Below are positions 15,771 to 22,745 of a stretch of 30,403 nt of DNA, one piece after another. The DNA comes from Candidatus Segatella mututuai. GTDB lineage: Bacteria > Bacteroidota > Bacteroidia > Bacteroidales > Bacteroidaceae. Where the stretch lies: positions 1-30,403 of the forward strand of contig DJOI01000007.1 of the NCBI GenBank assembly GCA_002439605.1, given 5' to 3'. Each line of letters opens with the position of its first letter. The stretch's first letter is position 1. A program made the position numbers and the translations under genes. The notes below the pieces were generated by a model. That model worked only from the letters and a program-made list of their open reading frames with translations. It had not been told where the DNA came from and did no database searches.

Positions 15771-16526
15771 GATGGTCACTTCTACTTGATAGCTTACCGA
15801 GCTATCGGGCATGGCAAGGACTGCACGAAAGTGAATGCCTGTCTTGTCCACGGCACGGAAAACCATATCGCTCAGTACCGCCTGCTCCAAGAAAGAGGCA
15901 GGCACTTGATGTCTGAAGTCCTGCTTACGGAAGTCGCGTCCGAAAAGGCGCGAGGCTCCGTGATAGACATTCACATTTACGATATTGTCATAATACACAT
16001 TATCCACCTCCACGCCATCATCATTATAAGTGCTCTTAAGCACTTTGTAAGTTGTTGGATTGACTTGCGTGTAGAGATGATACCTCCCTGTTCCAAAAGT
16101 CACGATGGTATCTCTCCGCACAAGTCGTCCCTGATTGAGCACCACAGGCTGCTGATGGTTAAAAGAGCTGAGATAGGACTTGTCGGTTGTCTTTACCAAC
16201 TTGAGCACATCACCATTCTGAGTTTTAAACTCAAAGAGATGAGCAGACTGTTTTACGATAGCATATCGTATCTCATTGGCTCCTCGTATCACCAAAGTAT
16301 CAGCCGATACATAAAAATAGGTAGGCATACTGGTAGAGTCTGGATAGTAAATGGTATCGCCCTTCACTCGAAAAACCACATCCTCGTCATCCTCGTCAAC
16401 CCATATTCCTTGAAGCATCTGCTTGGCCTTTAAGTTTTCTCTGAACACATCCTTTCGGGAATGTTCATTACAGGCAGCAAACATCATCAGACATCCTATG
16501 ACAAATAAAATAATACTGCGATTCAT
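15729..16526 (-). CDS. Lipoprotein, DUF4738-like
   Basis: The frame is open from 16643, but the real start is the ATG at 16526, where MNRSIILFVIGCLMMFAAC is a clear lipoprotein signal with Cys at 19; this gives 265 residues. The upstream extension would overlap rfbC by 88 bp and is rejected. The mature part begins with a KAKQMLQGIWVDEDDED block followed by a mostly beta-strand protein (GDTIYYPDS, YFYVSADTLVIRG), and fits the DUF4738-type lipoproteins of Prevotella/Bacteroides, whose role is unknown. It lies 29 bp after rfbC on the same strand and is probably co-transcribed with it. The C-terminus overlaps the GH3 gene tail to tail. Confidence 0.8.
   Translation of the reverse strand: MNRSIILFVIGCLMMFAACNEHSRKDVFRENLKAKQMLQGIWVDEDDEDVVFRVKGDTIYYPDSTSMPTYFYVSADTLVIRGANEIRYAIVKQSAHLFEFKTQNGDVLKLVKTTDKSYLSSFNHQQPVVLNQGRLVRRDTIVTFGTGRYHLYTQVNPTTYKVLKSTYNDDGVEVDNVYYDNIVNVNVYHGASRLFGRDFRKQDFRHQVPASFLEQAVLSDMVFRAVDKTGIHFRAVLAMPDSSVSYQVEVTISFDGHLNIRTAGA
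15753..15782. other. Hairpin across the tail-to-tail gene overlap
   Basis: Positions 15753-15764 pair with 15771-15782 over 12 bp with one G-T wobble. The 6-nt loop GAATGA contains the GH3 stop codon. There is no T tract on either side. It may be a bidirectional transcription barrier or 3'-end processing site for the two convergent genes. Confidence 0.55.
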
Positions 16527-16555
16527 TAATGTTTTAATTTCCTTTTCTATCCTCT

Positions 16556-17110
16556 TCACTCGAAAACCTCGGCATCCTTTAGGGAAGTAGCCTTGAGTAA
16601 ATCTTTCTCGGAAGTAAGCACATCTTTGGCTGAAATAGGCCATTTGATGTTGATGTCCTCATCATTCCAGCGAATACTGGCCTCGTGCAGAGGTGCATAC
16701 ACATTATCTACCTTATAGGTAAACACCGCCTCATCACTCAGAACCAAGAAGCCGTGGGCAAAGCCACGCGGAATGAAAAGTTGACGCTTGTTGTCCTCGC
16801 TCAGTTCCACAGCCACATACTTACCAAAAGTAGGACTACTCCGGCGAATATCAACAGCCACATCAAGCACACGGCCACGGATGACACGCACCAACTTGGC
16901 CTGAGAATATTCGCCTTTCTGATAATGTAGTCCACGAAGGACTCCATAACTCGACTTGGATTCATTGTCCTGTATAAATTCCACATGGCGACCTATATGC
17001 TGGTCGAAATCTTCCTGTCGCCACGACTCAAAGAAATAACCACGTGCATCACGAAAAACCTTGGGTTCCAAAACATAAACACCCTCAATCTCTGTCTTCA
17101 AATATTCCAT
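16556..17110 (-). CDS. rfbC: dTDP-4-dehydrorhamnose 3,5-epimerase
   Basis: At 184 residues this is full length for RmlC/RfbC, the cupin enzyme that epimerises dTDP-4-keto-6-deoxyglucose at C3 and C5 in dTDP-L-rhamnose synthesis. Characteristic blocks are FRDARGYFFESW, the catalytic-His block GVLRGLHYQ (H62), K72 in QAKLVRVIRG, DVAVDIRRSSPTFG, FIPRGFAHGF and Tyr132 in FTYKVD. Start at 17110 is the conserved beginning (MEYLKTEIEGV). The usual partners rfbA, rfbB and rfbD are not in this window, so the gene is separated from the rest of the pathway here. The product would feed cell-surface polysaccharide or glycoprotein synthesis. It is followed by the lipoprotein gene 29 bp downstream. Confidence 0.95.
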   Translation of the reverse strand: MEYLKTEIEGVYVLEPKVFRDARGYFFESWRQEDFDQHIGRHVEFIQDNESKSSYGVLRGLHYQKGEYSQAKLVRVIRGRVLDVAVDIRRSSPTFGKYVAVELSEDNKRQLFIPRGFAHGFLVLSDEAVFTYKVDNVYAPLHEASIRWNDEDINIKWPISAKDVLTSEKDLLKATSLKDAEVFE

Positions 17111-17185
17111 TGTTCTTTCTATTTTTTAGTTTAGTCTACAGGCTTCCCTACAAACACAAAAACTACACCTTACTAATATATATGG

Positions 17186-17216
17186 CAAAGATAATGTTTT
17201 TTTTCGAAACAACAAA
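17186..17216 (-). promoter_or_regulatory. Promoter of rfbC and the lipoprotein gene
   Basis: The minus strand carries TTTG (17216-17213), 19 bp, TATCTTTG (17193-17186), a full consensus match. The leader to the rfbC ATG would be about 70 nt. Confidence 0.7.
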
Positions 17217-17262
17217 ACAAATAAAACTTTTTATAGCCTATAACTTTTTTTTATGTAAAATC

Positions 17263-17294
17263 GTTGGCTGGTAGAGAAAAAATAACTATCTTTG
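17263..17294 (+). promoter_or_regulatory. Promoter of the HU/SPOR gene, adjacent to the start codon
   Basis: GTTG (17263-17266, three of four matches), 20 bp, then an exact TATCTTTG (17287-17294). It lies 5 nt before the GTG start at 17300 and covers the TTG at 17264 that would otherwise extend the frame. A weaker -7-like TAACTTTT at 17241-17248 is a possible alternative. Confidence 0.55.
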
Positions 17295-17299
17295 CAAAC

Positions 17300-18361
17300 G
17301 TGATTGAACTGGAAAGACATATAGAGATTCTACTTTTGAGCAACGATTGCGTGATAGTCCCCGGCTTTGGAGGCTTTATGGCTCATCATGTAGATGCAAG
17401 ATATGATGGCAAAGACAGTATGTTTTTGCCACCACTTAGAACCATTGGCTTCAACCCGCAGCTCACCATGAATGATTCGCTCTTGGCTCTTTCTTATGTA
17501 GAGGCCTACGACATCAGCTATCCCGATGCCCTTAGCCGTATTGCTGAAGACGTGAGAGAAATTCGTGCAGAGCTCGACATTAACGGGAAATACGAATTAA
17601 CTGATATCGGTACACTTTACCTCAACAGTCAAGGCACATATACTTTTGAACCTTGCGAGGCTGGCCTGCTAACTCCAAACTATTACGGTTTAGACGGTTT
17701 TTTAATGCTGCCACTCAAGGAGCTTAGTACATCTACAGAAAGTGAGGAAGAAACTGCAACTGTAGAATTTGCACCCTTCAGCAACAATGCCCCCCAACAG
17801 TCAGAAGATAACAAGGGCTGTCAATATTCTATGACAGAACCTGCGTTTGCAAGCGAACAAGAGAAAGAAAACAGCAACAGCGACTTCGTACAGATAAAGA
17901 AAAGCTGGCTTCGTAATGCTGTGGCTGCATGCATTGCGCTCATTGCATTCTTCACCCTCTCCACTCCACTTGACATGCCAAAGGTGCAGAAGAGCCAAAT
18001 AGACATCAGCATGCTGAACCGTCTCATGCCAAAGGAAATAGTAAAGGACAACAGCATCAGGACTTTTGAAGCAACGGCAACAGAAGTCAAAAAAGCCGAG
18101 ATAGAAAAGCAAGAAATAACCAAGCCACATTATTATTACAGTATCGTGCTGGCAAGCCGTGTTACAAAACGCAACGCAGCCACCTATACTGAGAGTTTGC
18201 AAGCCAAGGGCTTCAAAAACACCAGAGTGCTAATTACAGCCAATAACGTGAAGGTTATCTACGGTTCATACGAAACCGAACAACAGGCATACACTGTGCT
18301 CAACCAAATGCACCACCACGAGGCATTTGCCGATGGATGGGTAACCCTCGTGAAAGAATAA
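17300..18361 (+). CDS. HU-fold N-terminal and SPOR C-terminal membrane protein
   Basis: I place the start at the GTG at 17300 (353 residues) because the family begins MxxLERHIEILLL, as here (MIELERHIEILLLSNDCVIV), and because the TTG at 17264 lies within the promoter. Residues 1 to about 130 match the prokaryotic HU-like domain related to CCDC81 (VIVPGFGGFMAHHV; IGFNPQLTMNDSLL). An acidic, Ser/Gln-rich linker follows. A single membrane helix at about 206-222 (AVAACIALIAFFTL) precedes a periplasmic linker and a C-terminal SPOR domain (about 277-353; YYYSIVLASRVTKRNAA, VKVIYGSYETEQQA). SPOR domains bind denuded peptidoglycan at division sites, so a septal role is likely. The cytoplasmic HU part could bind DNA or protein. 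A zinc-ribbon/FHA gene follows 4 bp downstream. Confidence 0.85.
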   Translation: MIELERHIEILLLSNDCVIVPGFGGFMAHHVDARYDGKDSMFLPPLRTIGFNPQLTMNDSLLALSYVEAYDISYPDALSRIAEDVREIRAELDINGKYELTDIGTLYLNSQGTYTFEPCEAGLLTPNYYGLDGFLMLPLKELSTSTESEEETATVEFAPFSNNAPQQSEDNKGCQYSMTEPAFASEQEKENSNSDFVQIKKSWLRNAVAACIALIAFFTLSTPLDMPKVQKSQIDISMLNRLMPKEIVKDNSIRTFEATATEVKKAEIEKQEITKPHYYYSIVLASRVTKRNAATYTESLQAKGFKNTRVLITANNVKVIYGSYETEQQAYTVLNQMHHHEAFADGWVTLVKE

Positions 18362-18365
18362 GCGC

Positions 18366-18899
18366 ATGAAAAGAGTAAGATGTCCTAAATGTGACAATTT
18401 TATCACATTCGACGAAACCAAGTATCAAGCCGGACAAAGTCTTGTTTTCGTATGTCCACAATGCAACAAGCAGTTTGGCATACGCATAGGAGTATCCCAG
18501 CTACGCAAGACCCAAAAAGAGGAAATACCTAACGAAAGAGCTAATGAACATGGCGTGGGTTCTATCGTGGTGATAGAGAATGTTTTTGCCTACAAACAGG
18601 TAATACCTCTGCAAATGGGCGACAACATCATAGGACGTTACATGAAAAACAGCGGCATCAACTGTCCAATCGAAACTGTAGACCCCAGTGTTGACATGAA
18701 CCATTGCGTCATCAATGTGAGTCGAGACAAGAATGGAAATCTAAAATATGTTTTGCGCGATGGTCCAAGCTATACAGGAACCTTTGTTAACAATGTAATT
18801 TTAGGCGACAGAGAGCGTCGCGTCATAGAGGATGGAACACTCTTTACCATAGGGGCTACATCTATTATTTTACGATCTGCTGATAATGAAGACGAATAG
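18366..18899 (+). CDS. Zinc-ribbon and FHA-domain protein
   Basis: The 177 residues split into an N-terminal zinc ribbon (C6-x2-C9 and C30-x2-C33, in the MJ0042/CHY-like style CPKCDNFITF...VCPQCNKQF), a short basic linker (RKTQKEE) and a C-terminal FHA domain (about 60-175; IGRYMKNSG, DPSVDMNHCVIN, GTFVNN, DGTLFTIGATSIILR). FHA domains bind phosphothreonine peptides. The expected Gly-Arg, Ser/Asn-His and Asn residues are seen as IGR, NHC and VNN. There is no membrane helix, so it should be cytoplasmic. It starts 4 bp after the SPOR gene stop, so they are probably translationally coupled and may work together in cell-envelope signalling; no kinase gene is nearby. Confidence 0.85.
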   Translation: MKRVRCPKCDNFITFDETKYQAGQSLVFVCPQCNKQFGIRIGVSQLRKTQKEEIPNERANEHGVGSIVVIENVFAYKQVIPLQMGDNIIGRYMKNSGINCPIETVDPSVDMNHCVINVSRDKNGNLKYVLRDGPSYTGTFVNNVILGDRERRVIEDGTLFTIGATSIILRSADNEDE

Positions 18900-18988
18900 T
18901 TACATTATTTTCGCTTACTATCTGAAAGAAATCCTCACACTTTTATAATCTTTTTGCCTATATTTTCTTTATATTGTAAGAAAATGCG

Positions 18989-18996
18989 TACCTTTG
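18989..18996 (+). promoter_or_regulatory. -7 element upstream of the his operon
   Basis: TACCTTTG matches TAnnTTTG, 30 bp before the hisH ATG at 19027. No TTTG is present at the -33 position. It is the best candidate promoter for hisH-hisA-hisF-hisIE-ftsE. Confidence 0.5.
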
Positions 18997-19026
18997 CATC
19001 TGTAAACTTAAGATTAACGCAAGCTT

Positions 19027-19617
19027 ATGGATGTAGCTATTGTAAAATACAACGCCGGAAACATCTACTCCGTAGTGAATGCCATGAAAAGACTTGGCAT
19101 AACCCCCATCCTCACCGACGACGCAGAAACTCTGCGCAAGGCCGACCGCGTGCTCTTTCCAGGACAGGGACAGGCCAAGGAAGCAATGCTCTATCTCAAG
19201 GCACATAGACTTGACGAAACCATCAAGGCGCTCATACAACCAGTCTTGGGAATTTGCGTAGGACAGCAACTCCTATGCCGCCATTCTGAAGAAGGAGATA
19301 TAGATTGTATCGGTATTTTTGATGTCGACGTAAAGAAGTTTATACCCCAACAGCACCAGGACAAAGTACCAGCTATGGGATGGAACGAAATCTACGATTT
19401 AAGTTCACCCTTGATGAAAGACTTGGGCGAAAATCCATATACTTATTTCGTGCATAGCTACTACGTGCCATTATGTCAAGAAACCATTGCTACAGCCAAC
19501 TACATACATCCGTACAGCGCCGCTTTGCACAAAAACAATTTCTACACCTGCCAATTTCATCCAGAAAAGAGCGGAAATGTAGGTGAACAAATTCTCAAGA
19601 ACTTTATGGAATTATGA
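19027..19617 (+). CDS. hisH: Imidazole glycerol phosphate synthase, glutamine amidotransferase subunit
   Basis: This 196-residue class I glutamine amidotransferase supplies ammonia to HisF for the fifth step of histidine synthesis. The start (MDVAIVKYNAGNIYSVVNAM) is canonical. The nucleophile is C77 in LGICVGQQLL; the catalytic His and Glu are in CQFHPEKSG near 178-180. The oxyanion loop reads FPGQGQA in place of the usual PGVGAF. It overlaps hisA by 4 bp (ATGA-type overlap at 19614-19617), so the two are translationally coupled. hisG, hisD, hisC and hisB are not in this window. Confidence 0.96.
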   Translation: MDVAIVKYNAGNIYSVVNAMKRLGITPILTDDAETLRKADRVLFPGQGQAKEAMLYLKAHRLDETIKALIQPVLGICVGQQLLCRHSEEGDIDCIGIFDVDVKKFIPQQHQDKVPAMGWNEIYDLSSPLMKDLGENPYTYFVHSYYVPLCQETIATANYIHPYSAALHKNNFYTCQFHPEKSGNVGEQILKNFMEL

Positions 19618-20330
19618 ATATAGAACTCATACCGGCCATCGATATCATTGGCGGACAATGCGTAAGACTCACAAAGGGCGACTACGCCCAAAAGAAAGTG
19701 TATGATGACAACCCAGCAAAAGTGGCTAAACACTTTGAGGAATTAGGGTTCAAGCACCTACATGTAGTTGACCTTGATGGAGCTAAATCAAAGCACATCG
19801 TCAACGACAAAGCACTGAAAGCCATTACGTCAGCCACTTCACTCATAGTAGATTTCGGAGGGGGCATCAAGACAGAGGAGGATATAGAAAAAGCATTTGA
19901 TGCAGGAGCTGCCAAGGTGACAATAGGAAGCATCGCTGTGACAAATCCAGAACTTTTCCTTAGCTGGATAGACAAATATGGAACTGAGCGACTTATCTTA
20001 GGAGCTGATGTGAGAAACGGCAAAATATCTATCAACGGTTGGAAGGAAGACTCGGAAGAAAAACTGTCGTCTTTCCTAAAACAGTATACCGAAAAGGGAG
20101 TGCGCAACGTGCTCTGCACAGAAATCAGCAAGGACGGAACCCTGCAGGGACCAGCCATAGAACTTTATAAAGAGATCATGACTGCCCACCCTCAGCTTCA
20201 CCTTATTGCCTCTGGAGGCGTAAGCTCCAACGAGGACATCGAGGCTTTAGAGGCAGCAGGCATCCCGGCTGTAGTATTCGGAAAAGCCTTCTATGAAGGT
20301 AAAATCGACATAGACAAGCTGAAGCTTTAA
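19614..20330 (+). CDS. hisA: Phosphoribosylformimino-5-aminoimidazole carboxamide ribotide isomerase
   Basis: This 238-residue (beta/alpha)8-barrel protein catalyses the Amadori rearrangement of ProFAR to PRFAR. The general acid/base aspartates are D10 (IPAIDIIGG) and the Asp in ILGADVRNGKI. Phosphate-binding Gly motifs VDFGGGIK and IASGGVSS are present. Length and start (MNIELIPAIDI) are normal. It overlaps hisH by 4 bp and is followed by hisF after 60 bp. Confidence 0.97.
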   Translation: MNIELIPAIDIIGGQCVRLTKGDYAQKKVYDDNPAKVAKHFEELGFKHLHVVDLDGAKSKHIVNDKALKAITSATSLIVDFGGGIKTEEDIEKAFDAGAAKVTIGSIAVTNPELFLSWIDKYGTERLILGADVRNGKISINGWKEDSEEKLSSFLKQYTEKGVRNVLCTEISKDGTLQGPAIELYKEIMTAHPQLHLIASGGVSSNEDIEALEAAGIPAVVFGKAFYEGKIDIDKLKL

Positions 20331-20390
20331 ACAAACAAGGTTGGAACTTCTGATAAGATATCTACAGCAATTGTTCTGCGAAATAAAAAC

Positions 20391-21179
20391 ATGACAGATA
20401 TGGTTGAACAAAATATAAGCAAAGGATTGGCTAAGAGAATCATCCCCTGTCTCGACGTGAAGAACGGAGAGACTGTAAAGGGTACAAACTTCGTGCACCT
20501 TCGCAGCGCAGGCGACCCTGTGGAATTGGGAAAAGCCTATAGCAATGCTGGTGCCGACGAACTCGTTTTTCTCGATATAACAGCCAGCTTTGAAGGGCGA
20601 AAGACCTTTGTCGACATGGTGACACGAGTAGCCGAAAATATCAACATACCATTCACCGTGGGAGGGGGAATCAACGAACTGAAGGATGTAGACCGGTTGC
20701 TCAATGCAGGAGCCGACAAGGTAAGTGTCAACAGTGCAGCCATACAAAATCCTGAACTCATTGACGAGATAGCCGGACACTATGGTTCGCAAGTATGTGT
20801 ATGTGCCATAGATGCACGACTCGACAGCGATGGATGGCACTGCTACGTAAAGGGAGGAAGAGAAAGAGTGGAATTGGGACTCTTTGCATGGGCAAAGGAA
20901 GTAGCCGACCGAGGTGCGGGCGAAATACTCTTTACCAGCATGGACCATGACGGCGTAAAACAAGGTTTCGCCAATGAGGCTTTGGCAAGACTTGCCGACG
21001 AACTGAGCATTCCTGTCATAGCATCGGGAGGAGCAGGCAACATGCAGCATTTCCGCGAAGTCTTCACCTTAGGTAAAGCCGACGCCGCACTCGCTGCCAG
21101 CGTGTTTCACTTCGGAGAGATAGCCATCCCTGACCTCAAGAAATATCTACGCAGAGAAGGTATCAACGTAAGAATATAG
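20391..21179 (+). CDS. hisF: Imidazole glycerol phosphate synthase, cyclase subunit
   Basis: The 262-residue (beta/alpha)8-barrel partner of HisH makes imidazole glycerol phosphate and AICAR from PRFAR and ammonia. Catalytic Asp residues are D22 in IIPCLDVKNG and the Asp in CAIDARLD. Phosphate sites TVGGGIN and IASGGAGN are seen. Most HisF proteins begin about MLAKRIIP, so the first 12 residues here (MTDMVEQNISKG) are an extension. The ATG at 20400 is an alternative start, but no ATG sits at the canonical position. Confidence 0.96.
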   Translation: MTDMVEQNISKGLAKRIIPCLDVKNGETVKGTNFVHLRSAGDPVELGKAYSNAGADELVFLDITASFEGRKTFVDMVTRVAENINIPFTVGGGINELKDVDRLLNAGADKVSVNSAAIQNPELIDEIAGHYGSQVCVCAIDARLDSDGWHCYVKGGRERVELGLFAWAKEVADRGAGEILFTSMDHDGVKQGFANEALARLADELSIPVIASGGAGNMQHFREVFTLGKADAALAASVFHFGEIAIPDLKKYLRREGINVRI

Positions 21180-21223
21180 AACTGAACGTTAATATATAGC
21201 AGCAGTATAAAGACTAAGAAGAT

Positions 21224-21871
21224 ATGGAAATAAATTTCGAAAAGATGGGAGGTCTTGTTCCAGCTATCATCCAGGACGCAGTAACCAAAAACGTACTGAT
21301 GCTGGGATTCATGAACAAGGAAGCATACGAAAAGACCAAAGCCACAAAGAAAGTCACCTTCTGGAGCCGTTCACGCAACTGTCTGTGGACCAAGGGGGAG
21401 ACATCAGGAAACTACCTAAACCTCGTCAGCATTCAAAATGATTGCGACAAAGACACTTTGCTTGTCAAAGTACACCCACAGGGACCAACCTGTCATAAGG
21501 GTACAGACACCTGCTGGGGCGAGGACAACACACTGAACCCAATCCTCTTTCTCTCAGAGTTGCAGGACTTCATATGCAAACGTCATGAAAAAATGCCAGA
21601 GGGAAGCTATACCACCAGTCTTTTCCAGAAGGGCGTGAACAAAATGGCACAGAAAGTAGGCGAAGAAGCCGTGGAAACAATCATCGAGGCAACAAACGGC
21701 AATAACGAGAAACTCGTCTACGAATCTTCAGACCTGCTCTACCACCTCATCGTCCTGCTAACCAGCAAGAAGCTGCGTATTGAGGACGTGGCAAAAGAAC
21801 TACAGGTACGCCACGACCCAGAATGGGACAAAAAGCGCCGAACAGCAAAGAGCAGAGGTGAGATGAAGTAA
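21224..21871 (+). CDS. hisIE: Bifunctional phosphoribosyl-AMP cyclohydrolase / phosphoribosyl-ATP pyrophosphatase
   Basis: This 215-residue fusion carries out steps two and three of histidine synthesis. HisI part, about 1-105: GLVPAIIQDA, FWSRSRNCLWTKGETSGN, the metal-binding QNDCDKD, and GPTCHKGTDTCW. HisE part, about 110-215: GSYTTSLFQKGVNKMAQKV followed by GEEAVETIIEA and ESSDLLYHLIVLL. It begins 44 bp after hisF and is the last histidine gene of the cluster. The next gene (ftsE-like) starts 41 bp later and is likely co-transcribed. Confidence 0.97.
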   Translation: MEINFEKMGGLVPAIIQDAVTKNVLMLGFMNKEAYEKTKATKKVTFWSRSRNCLWTKGETSGNYLNLVSIQNDCDKDTLLVKVHPQGPTCHKGTDTCWGEDNTLNPILFLSELQDFICKRHEKMPEGSYTTSLFQKGVNKMAQKVGEEAVETIIEATNGNNEKLVYESSDLLYHLIVLLTSKKLRIEDVAKELQVRHDPEWDKKRRTAKSRGEMK

Positions 21872-21912
21872 AAATATGTATAAAGGTTCACATAATAAGG
21901 AGAAGAATTAGA

Positions 21913-22629
21913 ATGTTGATAGAATATAAAAACGTAAGCATTTACCAAGCCGACAAGTGCATACTCAAGGACGTGAACTTCCATGTCGACGAGGGAGAGT
22001 TCACTTATCTTATCGGGAAGGTAGGATCGGGGAAAAGCTCACTGCTAAAAACCCTGTACTGTGAACTCGACCTCGTAGAAGGTGAGACTGAGAAGGCAGA
22101 AGTCTTAGGAAGAGACCTCAAGACCATCAAACGCAAAGAGATTCCTGCGCTGAGAAAAGACTTAGGCATCATCTTCCAGGACTTCCAGCTGTTGCATGAC
22201 CGCAGTGTACACAAGAATTTCGAGTTTGTACTGAAATCCACTGGTTGGAAAGACAAGAAAGCCCGCAACGAACGCATCACGGAAGTTCTTGAAGAGGTAG
22301 GCATGAGCGAGAAAGCCGACAAGATGCCGCATGAACTGTCGGGTGGAGAACAGCAACGCATTGCCATAGCAAGAGCATTGCTCAACAACCCCAAACTCAT
22401 TATTGCCGACGAGCCAACAGGCAACCTCGACCCAGAAACGGCAAGCAATATCGTAAATCTGCTGAAAAACATCACCAAGCAGGGAACAACGGTTGTTATG
22501 TCGACCCACAACATTCCCATGCTCGACAAGTTCCCTGGCATCGTATACCTATGCAAAGACGGAAGTCTGCACGATGTGACCAATGAATACAACCACATCG
22601 ACCTGACCGAAGACGGAGAGGAAAGTTGA
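21913..22629 (+). CDS. ftsE: FtsE-like ABC ATPase
   Basis: This 238-residue ABC ATPase has GKVGSGKSS (Walker A), the Q-loop in GIIFQDFQLL, the signature LSGGEQQRIAIARALL, Walker B LIIADEPTGNLD and the H-loop MSTHN. The size and Q-loop/signature spacing, and the close match to the FtsE/LolD group, support FtsE. FtsE with the membrane protein FtsX regulates peptidoglycan hydrolases at the septum. No ftsX is adjacent: the upstream gene is hisIE and the downstream gene is lysC. A LolD-like role cannot be excluded by eye. Confidence 0.88.
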   Translation: MLIEYKNVSIYQADKCILKDVNFHVDEGEFTYLIGKVGSGKSSLLKTLYCELDLVEGETEKAEVLGRDLKTIKRKEIPALRKDLGIIFQDFQLLHDRSVHKNFEFVLKSTGWKDKKARNERITEVLEEVGMSEKADKMPHELSGGEQQRIAIARALLNNPKLIIADEPTGNLDPETASNIVNLLKNITKQGTTVVMSTHNIPMLDKFPGIVYLCKDGSLHDVTNEYNHIDLTEDGEES

Positions 22630-22745
22630 GATAAGACAAAGAAATATAAAAATATCATCATCAAAATGCCCCAAGTGGCAGCAAGGGCACAAGCCTGTTT
22701 ATGATTTAAAACAAGTAATTTAGAATTATTAAAAATATTACAACT

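Noticed and set aside
18954..19208. 84-codon frame overlapping hisH on the plus strand
   Set aside because: Its product is His/Arg-rich and it is out of frame with the intact hisH; there is no sign of a his leader peptide with consecutive histidine codons before hisH.
20247..21050. 267-codon open frame on the minus strand
   Set aside because: It is antisense to hisA/hisF, both of which are clearly coding; the Cys/Ser/Tyr-rich product matches no family.
22630..22745. Possible lysine riboswitch in front of lysC
   Set aside because: The 116-bp gap is too short for the known lysine riboswitch, and only a weak 5-bp stem (TGCCC with GGGCA) is visible.
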